Below, one piece after another: positions 12,401 to 24,400 of a DNA stretch of 64,000 nucleotides. The position numbers were made by a program, and so were the translations under genes. The notes beneath the pieces are model-generated. The model ran no database searches and was not told the DNA's origin. It worked only from the letters and a program-made list of their open reading frames with translations. How positions within the stretch are numbered: position 1 is the stretch's first letter; the number at the start of each line of letters is the position of its first letter. This stretch comes from Azorinus chamasolen (Eukaryota; Mollusca; Bivalvia; Cardiida; Solecurtidae): assembly GCA_963576725.1 (NCBI GenBank), contig OY755236.1, positions 63,896,636 to 63,960,635 of the forward strand, written 5' to 3'.

Positions 12401-15400
12401 TTGTTTGAAAAGATAATCACAGATTCCCCTGTAACATTGTAAATATTTCAAGCAGGACTCTTTTATCTTCATATTATCATGAAGTTACTGCATGTTGGTT
12501 TTCCTTTTAACCCATACTGTGTGGGGCACAAGTCACTAATGTACTTTGCCAACAGTATAGACCCAGATGAGAGGACTTCTAGAGCAGCCCTATCATCAGG
12601 GTCTGCAATGTTTGTCATGTTACACATTTCTGTAGAAAATCCCTAAGTATTCACCATAAGCTTGACCCACAGGTATGAATTTTGGAATAGTCCATTTGAA
12701 AACTCAGCGTTGTAAGAGTTAAGCGCTCTCCTATTCCAAGCACAAAAAGAGATGTATTTTTTTCATAAGAATTTTAAGTGGACAACCATTTTTTTGCATG
12801 AAAAAATGTTAACCTTCATTTTTATCTTGATGTAAAATTATCAATGTTGTGCTGACTAAGGAATTAATTTTCATATAATTTGGATTTCAGATAGTATAGT
12901 TAGAACTAATGCCTTGAATGTAGAACTTTTAAACTTGAAGGATCTCTTGGTGTTTAACAGTAGAGCAGGGCTCAACATTAACCTACGTCCGACAGACATT
13001 CACTGGTTGAATGTCGGTCTGGTCTTGCAAAAATTCCCAGTCGCTAGCCTGACTTGTATAAATCCCGGTCCAGTCATGATACCGATCGAAAGAGAATGTA
13101 GAAGAAAAACACTTACAGATAGGTCACGTCGGGTTCATCTATAATTGTGTTTATACATAGTACGCATGCGCAAAAATACAGACTGCTCTTAGCGATATTT
13201 TCCCCACTACTAACTAGCCTTTACAACACCACGTGGTAACAGAAGTACGGATACCAGTCTTGGAATTTCGTATCTATTTTTGCTATCAAACGGGGAATAC
13301 CGTTGAGGAAGTTGTCGCAAAAAAGGCGTTGGTACAATGTATTAATTTGCATGTAGTGTTCAATTGCAACATTTTGAAAACACTAAATGAGTTAATACGC
13401 GAAATGCTGTATTGAATTAATCTCCCGAATAAATAAAACACAAGCCAAAAAATTACGACATTTAGACTTATATTTACGTTTGATTACAATAACAACGTGT
13501 GGAAGATTTATCGTAAGTAAAATTCGTCTGTTGAAAGAAATGTCAATTTTAAACTTCAGCTTTACATCAAAATGCGGCAGTAGTGGCGATGACAATATAA
13601 TAAATCGAAGGGGCCGAGCAGAAACAAAGAATACGTATGAAAAAGAGTAGCGAAACTGTCAATTTCTTCCCAAATGGCTTGAGAATTTAAATGGCTCCTG
13701 GTCCTGTATCGTGTTGAATATAGCATTGTACATAGTGCCATTTTTTCATGAACATTCAAATATAAGACATCATTCACTACCCATAACATATTTTAATAAT
13801 CCTGATCCTCTCTAAATCTTCTTGAGAAAATGTATTTAAAGCAGGATTTTACATTTCATACAGGTTCAACATCTCATGAGTTTTTAAAGACCAAAATAGT
13901 TTATCACCAAGTCAGGGCACAAGATACTTTGGTCAGGGCTAGTAGTTTTCAAAACCACTAGCCCGACCGGGCTAGTAAGCAAATAAGTTAATGTTGAACC
14001 CTGTAGAGTCAGTATGAATGACTTTAATTTACAACAGGATTTTGAACAGGGCTTCTCTGATCTTGGTCTACACTGTTTTCAAATACATGCATGCAGTTTG
14101 CCATAGTAGTTTATGCTTTATGTGTCACAGCTTTTGATATCTTGCTTCTATCGTCTTACATCAAAACATATAATATATTAGCTAATTACAATAACTTTAG
14201 TCTGAAAGATGACTTTGTTTTAGCTGTTTAAAAAAATTCAAACTGGCATGTTTAAATGGATTTTGAAAGTCAGTTTCGATAGGATTGTCAATGTTTTTGA
14301 ATACAATCAAATAAAGTAATATAATTAACCAACATGATAATAGGAAAAATGAGTTTTGCTAGTACGATTTTCCATTGGCATGTGCTGAACATATCTCTCT
14401 GCCTTAACCCTTTCCTCCATAAATACGCATTTCTGCTCCTCTGTAAAATTCACATTTTGAAACCATTGTGATAAATAGAGCATTGGCTCCTATAGGAGCC
14501 AATGCTCTATTTATAACAATGGTTTCAAACTACAATTTTTAAAAAAAAAATCCTTTTCTCTAGTTAATCCTCCTTTTCAGTAGATTCATTCAAAAAGTCT
14601 GGGTTTAAAAATAACCTATGGGGGAAAGGGTTAACGTGCTCGAGGATTTTGAATGAGGAACAATTCAGACCCTAGAGGAGCCCTCTTATCTTGGCCTACA
14701 CTGTTTGGACATGTCAGTTTATGCATGTCCCTCATTTAATTGTTTCAATTACCATTTAATGAATAATCATTGTGATCTTTGAAAGTATATAATTGCTAAT
14801 GGAGAAAGAAAGTATTAATGTAGAAAGCTCCTTTGAGACTTCTCTGCATTGCTGTTATCCTGCATGTAACTTATTGCTGTTATCCTGCATGTAACAGCCA
14901 CCCTTCTGAACCCTTTGAAGGCTGGGAATGAGTATACTGGCATTTGCAAAAAGTGTAGACCGAGATTAGAGGTCTCCAAGAAGAGCTCACTTATTTCGCC
15001 ATTCATATTATCTTAGAAACATTTAGCTTTTGGTACTGAATGGACTCTATCAGAGCTACAGATAAAGTTGCATACCCAAATACTAAAATCGTCATTTCTC
15101 CACCAAACCTTATACTGTGACCACTCTTTAGAATCGTCTCTAATGGAGCTATTCTTGAAAATGTTTGAATTTATCTGGACATCTGAACTCTTATCACTAA
15201 ACACTCATTGGCCATTCCACTTTGAATATTCTGCATTCGTAGGGTTAGAAATTTTTACTGTAGCTCTTTATATTACAGGCAGCTACTGCAGGACTGTGGT
15301 ATTGGTGTAGACGAGTCAGCAGGCCAGCAGGGCACAGACACGCCTGTGGTCAACCAACACAGAGTTCTGCTCTTCTGCCAGCTGAAGGGAATGCTGGACA

Positions 15401-18400
15401 TTGTTGAAAAGGACCTTCTCAAGTAAGAACCTGCCTTCAATAAAAAAAGAAATGTAAATTTTATGCATACTATAAACTTGAGTAGTATGCTTCAAAATGA
15501 TGTATTTATCCACTATTTGTTCAATATTTGATAAATTTATAAGGGGACGAAACTGTAAACGTTCTTTTTGGACACCCTGTAATTTTTGCAGTCTTTCCTT
15601 TTGTGTGTCCCAGAGTTATGACTTAGAAACAGTTTGGAGTTTTTTTTTTTAAACTTTATGTAAATGTTTAGTACCATAAAAGAATGTGGGCCTGCAAGTA
15701 TCACTTACATTGACCCTAGAACACCAGAGTTATGGCCCTTTACTTGCGAAAAATATGTTTTTATCTGTCCTAGGTCTTTTCTATGAAATGTAAATGTTGA
15801 GTAGCATAAGGACATATATATATCTGCTCGTATTATTCATATTGATCTTGGAATACCAGAGTTATCGCCCCTCGCTTGCAAAAATGTAACATTTTTGTGT
15901 CTCTGGAGCCATTTACGAGAAACTATTTTGATTTTTTTTCTACGTTAGTATTAAGAAGCATAAGGAAATGCAGCCATGCAAGAATCATTTATATTTTCCT
16001 TGGAACACGAGAATTATGGCCCTTTGTTTTTGTCTGTCTGGAGCCATCTCAGAAACTGTTTATTGTTTTTGTATGACACTTTATGAAAGTGTTAAGTAGC
16101 ATAAGGACATGTGGCACTGCAAGTATCGTTTAATATTGACCTGGAAAAACCAAGAGGTATGGCCCTTTGTGAAAAATGTAACGTTTTCGTCTGTCTAGAG
16201 CCATTTCTCATAAATTATTTGGAATTTGTTCATGAAACTTTGTGTAAATGTTAAATAGCTTAAGGAAATGCAGCTCTGCAAGTATTTTTATATTGACCTT
16301 GGAACACCAGATTTATCGCTCTTTTGTTTGCCAAAAATTTAACCTTTTTGTCCATCTATAAAGTCATATCTCAGAAACTTGAGTTTTTCACCGAAACTGT
16401 GTATAAATGTTTAGTACAAAGCAGCTCTGCACGTATTGCTCACATTGACCTTAGAACACCAGAGTTACGGCTCTTTGCTTGAGAACAACTTAACCTTTTT
16501 ATCTGTCTGGTCAATAAATCGGTTAAATACTGAGGCCAAAACTGATTTGTTCAGCAAATTTACTTGTTTGCAACCTATATGATCCTCAGAAACAAGAAAG
16601 CATGTTACTATCATATTGCAGTATTAACCATCTACCTGGTAGAAATTTGCTTTTTAAGCTTTTGCAAACTGAGTAGACCCAGATCAGACGGCTCCTCTAG
16701 GAGCCATTTAATCAGGATTTGCTGTTTGTTTATGGAATTACATGTATATAGATCGGATTCTGCAGTTTCTACGGATGTCAAAAAAGTCTTGTTTTCAGCT
16801 AATTAATATTCAAGATGTCATTATTTGTTACATGAATATAAATGAGGTAAAAGGTGATTATACCCTGCGCAACGAAGTTACATGACTTGTATGGTTTTTG
16901 ACCCTTTGGTCTGTCAGACCATCTGTGTATCATAATACGTTGTTTCTCATCTAGCACTTTCATTTCTTGACCAAATTTGCTTTAAGAATTGTCATGAATA
17001 AAAGCTTGGATGAGTTCGAGTTTCAAAGGAATCTGCCATGGGGAATCATTTTTTTCCTCTAACATGTGGCGGGGTGGGTGCTTTGCTCACTAAAGTTCTT
17101 TTATTGGGACATGGTATATCTGCTTGTCTCAGATTATAATGACCTTGGACATGAATTAGAAAACGTGGATAGTATTATTAAAGATTAAGTTGAGGAATAA
17201 GGTGGGAGTTTTATTTTTCCAGGACTCACATGCCGTCAGTGACATACCTCAGAATGGATGGAAGTGTTCCAGCTGGTTCCAGACATGATATTGTTAGCAG
17301 GTATTGATGTGTTTTTATACCTCCACAAAGAAAGTTATGGGTAACAAACTATATAGGAGTCATGATGTTGGTATGTCCAATCATTGATCGGTTGGTCTGG
17401 GGTTTTCTTGTCTGTCCTATTTATCTGCAGCTACTGAATTATTTTAACTTTATGAGAAGCTACATTATCAAGAGGAGATGCATGTATGGTTATGAAGTGC
17501 TCAAAGTGAGTATTTTTAGAATGCTGTGTTTGTCACCAAGGTGAGCTGTTGTAAGATTGCTGTGTTCATCATCCGTTGTCAAGGTGAGCTGTTACAAGAG
17601 TGCTGTGTCTGTTGTCTTGAATAAATAGTTCAAGGGAGCTAAAAATAGATTTTAACTGGCAGTTTCTTTGAACCTTTCCCTGTTCAATGTTCATGTAAAA
17701 AATAATGACGCCATGAATATTTATTAGCTAAAATCTTATAATGTAAACGGTTCAAGGGAATTTTTTGCTTTGACAAAACTGTAGAATCAGGCCTATCATA
17801 TCAAAAGCTGACAGAGCAGACCCTGATCCTACAGGAGCCGTCTGATCTGGGCCTACTCTGTTCGCAAATGCGTGAAAATACGTTTTAATATATGAGGGAA
17901 AAGGTTAATCCACTGAATTAATTTCTACCAAATTTCACAGAAATTATCTGCTGATTACCCTTGATCAGTTTTGTACAAGTGGTTCCTGTCCACTGCATAA
18001 TTAAGTCACAAGAGCTTAAATTTTTTAAATGATTTTAATGAACAATTTCTCTAACCCTTTATCCCATGAATATTTATGTATGAAGTAATGACATGAAAAT
18101 TAATTAGATTAATTGCTGTATTAGCGCATGGACACAGGAATTTTTGGCCATGACAGAAACTGCAGAATCATATTTATATATATCATAAGCAAATAGAGCA
18201 GAACCTGATCAGATGACTCTTCCATGAGTCGTCTGATCTGGGTCTACTCTTTTGCAAAGGTGTAGAAAGGCCTATTTATGGAGTAAAGATTTAAATGACA
18301 TGAATGATGAAATTGCATGAATGATCTTCAGGTGACCTGATATGAAAGTTATATGTTTCCAATCCTATGCATTAATAGGTCACAATAGCAAAGTTATATA

Positions 18401-21400
18401 AAGGTGTTGATTAATTACATGAACTAAAAATAGATATCGGAGAACTATTTCTTTCAATGACATCTGCAGGGGTTGAACAAACATAGGGGTTAAACCCTTT
18501 ACCTGGTAGAAAGGCCCTTTGATGCCTCAATAAACAGAATAGACCTAGTTCAGATGGATACTGTTGTTCTGTTTGCTTATGGAATTATATAGGTCTGACT
18601 TTACAGTTTTGGCAATGGCCAAAATCCTGTGTTCATTTGATCATTTAACCCTTTCCCTTATATAAATGTGTTTTCACACATTTGCAAACAGAGTAGACCC
18701 AGATCAGATGGCTTTTATAGGAGTTGTCTGATTAGGGTCTGCTCTGTTTGCTCATGGAATTTGATAGATCAGTTTCTTTACTTTCTAGAATAGCTACAAT
18801 GTTTCAACTTCCATATTTCATTGCAACTATTTTGTCCATGGATATTCAGTAGGTAATGAAATTTGTAATAAACATAGAACAGGGAAAGGGTTAAAAAAAA
18901 TGAAATAAATATTCATGAGTTACAGGGTTCAACAGTACAGTGTCATCACTAGTTTCTTTAACTCTTTCCTCCATAGGCTATTTTTAGACCCAACCTCTTT
19001 GAATGAATCTACCCAAAAGGAGCATTTACTAGAGAAAAGTAAAATTTTAGAATTTTGTAGTTTGAAACCATTGGAGCAAATGCTCTATTTATCACAATGG
19101 TTTCATAAATTGACTTTTACAGAGGGGTAGAAAGGCGTATTGATGGAGGAAGGGGTTAAGGCTTTCCCTTTTGAATATTCATGTAAGAAATAATGTGATG
19201 GATATTTACATTGTAGTAGCTGAATTTTATAATTACATATGTACACAATTTGGGGGGTATTGGTAGAAAATGCACAGTCAGATCTGTTATAATTTTGTTA
19301 GCAATTAGAGCATACATTGATAAGATGTCTCCTATAGGATTCATCTGATCTGGGTTTACTCTGTTTGCAAATGCATGAAAAGGTGTTTGTACAAGGGAAA
19401 GGATTAAAGAGGTTGTAATGTGTTTGTCATTCAGGTTTAACAATGACCCTTCCATAGACATTCTGCTACTGACCACACACGTTGGAGGACTAGGTCTGAA
19501 CCTCACTGGTGCCGATACAGTTGTCTTTGTGGAGCATGACTGGAACCCAATGAAAGATCTACAGGTAATAAACACTTATGAACCTTGTCACGAAGGAAAG
19601 AATGCCTTTACAGGGTTGTCGATAAGAGGAATACAGTCTAATTATAACCCTTTACTTATATATTTGTATAAGAAATAATGTATAAATGAATGTTAATTAT
19701 CTTAAAATTTGATAATATCATATTAGACAATTTTTGGCTATGGCAGAAACTGTTAGAGTATATCTTTAAAACCCCATAAGCAAACAGAGCTGGTCCTGAT
19801 CAGACAGCTCCTACAGTAGTCGTCTGATCTGTGTCTACTCAGTTTGCAAAGGTGTAGAAAGACAAAAATGTTCAAAGGTGTTGTCTGTAATTCCTTTACT
19901 AATTAAACATCACAACTGGCAACACATGTCCTTGTTTTAACTCTTTACTCATTATGTACACCTTTTAATGCCTTTACAAAGAGAGAAGACCCAGATCAGA
20001 CGGGTCCTGCAGAATCTGTCTGATCAGGGTCTACTCTGTTTGCTTATGGAATAATATACATATGTTTTTAATGATTCCAGAAGTTCATAATGCCATTATA
20101 AAAAATAAGCTAATTAATATTCATGATATCATTTTTTTATGAATATTCATAAAGTAAAGGGTTAAGTCTTTTGAGTACATATTGTTGTTTGCAAAATCTG
20201 TCTCCTCCTTCAGTTTACATTACAGTAAAAGCTTGATTATTCGAACACTCAAATATGTACCATTATTGATCTTTGACACAGGTGGCAGCTGAATGCAGTG
20301 TGAAAGTCATGTAGAAAGCTCCTAGAAGCTTTCTGCATGACTTCCACCCTGCATTAAGCAGCCACCTGGCTACAGATACATAAATTCTTCATTACTAAAA
20401 TTTCATAGTATTGAGTTTTTACTGTATTTAATTTTCTAAATCACAGTATCCAACAATATAGATCCATACTTTTAGCAAAAGTGATCACAGATTCGCCTAT
20501 GGCAATGGAAGAGGAAAACAGTTTCATTCTACTTTAACTCATTCCCATTTAGGCTATTTTTAGACCCAACCTCTTTGAATAAATCTACTGAAAAGGAGCA
20601 TAAACTAGAGAAAAGGAAAATTTTAAAATTTTGTGGTTTGAAACCTTTGTAGGAGCAAATGCTCTATTTATCACAATGGTTTCACAAAGAGACCTTTACA
20701 GAAGCGTCAAAAGGCGTCAATATGCGGGAATGGGTTAATATAATATACGACATGATTTTGAAGGTTAGTTATGTGGCTTAATACTATAATCTATGTGGTC
20801 CACATTGGACTGTACAAATGTATGAATTGTTTTCAGGCCATGGACAGAGCTCATCGGATTGGTCAGAAGAAGGTTGTGAATGTATACAGACTAGTCACAC
20901 GGGGAACATTGGAGGAAAAAATCATGGGGTGAGTACAGTCTCAGGACTAACCCATCCCCTTATTAGCTCGTCTGTTTTGAAGAAATCGCGAGCTATTCTC
21001 GTAACTCTGACATCCGCGTCGTCGTTGTCGTCGTCGTCTTCGTCCGAAATCTTAACATTGACCATAACTTCTTCAATTTTTGTGTCACCTGCCGAGAGAC
21101 AGAGTGTCACTTAGGGATCACTTTTCCGTCGTCTGTCTGTCCATCTGTCTGTCTGTCCGTCGGTCACACTTTCGTTTTTTGGCTGTCATTTGGAAACTAA
21201 TCATTATAGAGCTTTCAAATTTCACATGTGTCTTCCTCTCATTGATGTAACTAAGGTCCACCACTCCACATGCAATACTTTTTGAGTTATTCCCCTTTGT
21301 TCTGATTTTCGCACTTCAGCATATTAACAGTTTTTGTGTCCATTGCGAGCAGGTGACACATGTGTTCCTCCGAACACTCTTGATCATGTACAACCTTCAT

Positions 21401-24400
21401 TTTTATACGCCCACCTAATAAAGGTGGTCGTGGCCCCGTCTGTTCGTTCGTTCGTTCGTTCTTCCGTCAACATTTTGTTTGTCCGCTGTTTTCTGGGAAA
21501 ACTATTTGACAGATATTAATGAAACTTCACACAAATGTTTAATGCATCAAGATCTGAAGCTGAGTTGATTCTGAGGTTCATTTGATTTTTCATTTCAGAG
21601 TTATGGCCCTTGTCCTAAAAAATATGCAAATAGTTTGTCCGCTGTTTTCTGGGAAAACTATTTGACAGATATTAATGAAACTTCACACAAATGTTTAATG
21701 CATCAAGATCTGAACCTGAGTTGATTCTGAGGTTCATTTGATTTTTCATTTCAGAGTTATGGCCCTTGTCCTTAAAAAATATGCAAATAACTTGTCAGCT
21801 GTTTTCTGGAAAAACCATTTGAGAGATATTAATGAAACTTCACACAAATGTTTAATGCATCAAGATCTGAAGCTGAGTCAATTCTAAGGTTCATTTGATT
21901 TTTCGTTTCGGAGTTATGGCCCTTTTACTTAAAAAATAGTGCAAATACATGCAAATAGTTTGTCAGCTGTTTTCTGGGAAAACTATTTGAGAGATATTAA
22001 TGAAACTTCACACAAATGTTTAATGCATCAAGATCTGAAGCTTAGTCAATTCTAAGGTTCATTTGATTTGTCGTTTCGGAGTTATGGCCCTTGTATTAAA
22101 AAATAATGCAAATACATGCAAATAGTTTGTCTGCCGTTTTCTGAGAAAACTATTTGAGAGATATTAATGAAACTTCGCACAAATGTTTAATGCATCAAGA
22201 TCTGAAACTGAATTGATTCTGAGGATCATTTGATTTTTCTTTTTTTAGAGTTATGGCCCTTGTCCTTAAAAAATAATGCAAATAGTTTGTCCGCTGTTTT
22301 CTGGGAAAACTATTTGAGAGATATTAATGAAACTTCACAAAAATGTTTAATGCATCAAGATCTGATGCTGAGTCGATTTTGAGGTTTATTTGATTTGTCG
22401 TTTCGGAGTTATGGCCCTTTTACTTAAAAAAATAAATATTGATTATGTCTATAATCAAAGTTTATTTCCAAAAATACAACATCCTTATGCGCTAAACCCC
22501 TTATCTGAATGTTCTGTACATGTATATAGTAGCCTCTAACTCAAGTTCCCCATTGTGAACCTCATATTATGAGTATAGTAGCTGTAATTGAAGTTTCCCA
22601 TGGTGAACCTCATATAACTGTCACGTGATGAAAATCAACCAGTACGATCAGTTGTAACGAAATCTCGGATGCTTCAGCAGCAGCTCTTTGTTTATCGTTT
22701 TTCAAAGCTATATTATTAATAATTATCTATCATTTATATACTACTACGGATTTATTGTGTATTACTAACACTCGTAAATCACCAGTAAAGTGAACGCTTT
22801 GGAATACAGTTTAGTTTATTAACTGATTTATCTCCGTAACGGACACGAGGGACCTCGATCATACGCTACAGATATCATCGAAACAAAGGAACTTTGGCGA
22901 ATCTGCTACTTTGGGTTAAAAACTTAGACGAATTAGCGATCTCTGTGATCTGTGTCAGTAACTTGGATATACACACTGTGAAAATGCCTCGTGTACCTAG
23001 AAAAACGGCATATACTCGCGCTTCCAGGTCAAATGATCGTCAGACGCCCATTAGCGTCACCAGTGTAGACAATAGTGAAACTGAAACTGAAACGCGTAGT
23101 GCAAATAGAAGCAATGTTTTGGATATGTCAAATCCTCAGAATTGGACTATAGCTGAATTGAAAGTGAAACTCGGCGATCTTGGAATAAACGTACCCAAAG
23201 GTTTCAATGCGGCAGCTATAAGGCAGCTTTACAATGAAAATAGAAACAAAAACACTGACCACGTGACCACTACTCGTAATCCGCGCGAGGAAGCTGCAGC
23301 CGTGGGCGGAAGTGACGTAGTCAACAACAACAATGGCGGACAAAACAATCCAGAGCTGCTGTCAACATTGCGTTTAATGGCGCAATCATGTTCTGCGCTG
23401 CAGCAGACCGTAAATACGTTGTTGACAAGAGATAAACCGACAGAGGAGACAAACCCCCTGCAACAAATAGCCGCAGATATGGGACTGAATTCAGCCAGTT
23501 CCAGATCGGCACCAGTGTTGACGGTGACAGGAGATTCCAGCGCAACGCATACCAGTTTCCTTGCAGGTACGGATTCTACTATGTCAAACATAGGGGTCTC
23601 ATCAAAGGAAATAGGCCACATAGACTTAGTGTCACCCGATATTCGTAAGAAAATTCTTAAAGGAGATGACATTAATCTATGCACTCTATTGGTACCTGCA
23701 TACGAGATGCAATCTCAGTCTGACAAGCGCATGTTGAGGAATCTAAATATCACCGAATTCGTGACTGCATTTAGTCGTTACAAACGCATCATGTGCAGCC
23801 CCGATGCATATCCATGGCGACAAGCGGAAATGGATGGATATCTGACCCACATAATCGAAATCTACAACATTTGGCCCTCCAAGTTCTATGAGTACCACAA
23901 GCTGTTCTCATCGAAATGTGCAATTGCATTAAAACAGAACAACATACTCATCAACTGGAGTAGAGGAGATGACGACATGTTGAAGAGAGTAGTGGCAGGA
24001 GCAGATGTGAACAAATGTGAGCTATGTAAATCTACCACTCATGCTACCATCATGTGTATGCAGACAAGTCATGCCCAAACAACTGACACAGTAAAGCCAA
24101 CACCGTCCAGAATTCAGCAAAAGGATCGGTACGACAGGCATATAACGTATGTTGATGGCCAGCCCATTTGTAACAATTTTAATTTCAACAGATGTGCAAC
24201 CCCATACTGTAGAAGAGCCCATGTCTGTTCACAATGCATGTCGTCAGGCCATGGAAAAAACAAATGTCCACGGCAAATTGTTGACAAATCAATTGAGCAC
24301 AACAAAAACAAAAAACAAACTGCTTGACTAAATACTAACACTGGTAGCAATCTGCATCAAGCAACTACTCCAATCAATATAGATAGACTCAAGTATGAAC

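Noticed and set aside
19156..19575. 139-codon minus-strand frame over BTAF1 exon 11
   Set aside because: Shadow of the plus-strand exon plus MITE sequence.
22894..22983. Longer gag-like ORF starting at 22894
   Set aside because: The codon there is TTG; the first ATG in frame is at 22984 and begins a basic MPRVPRK N-terminus typical of such proteins.
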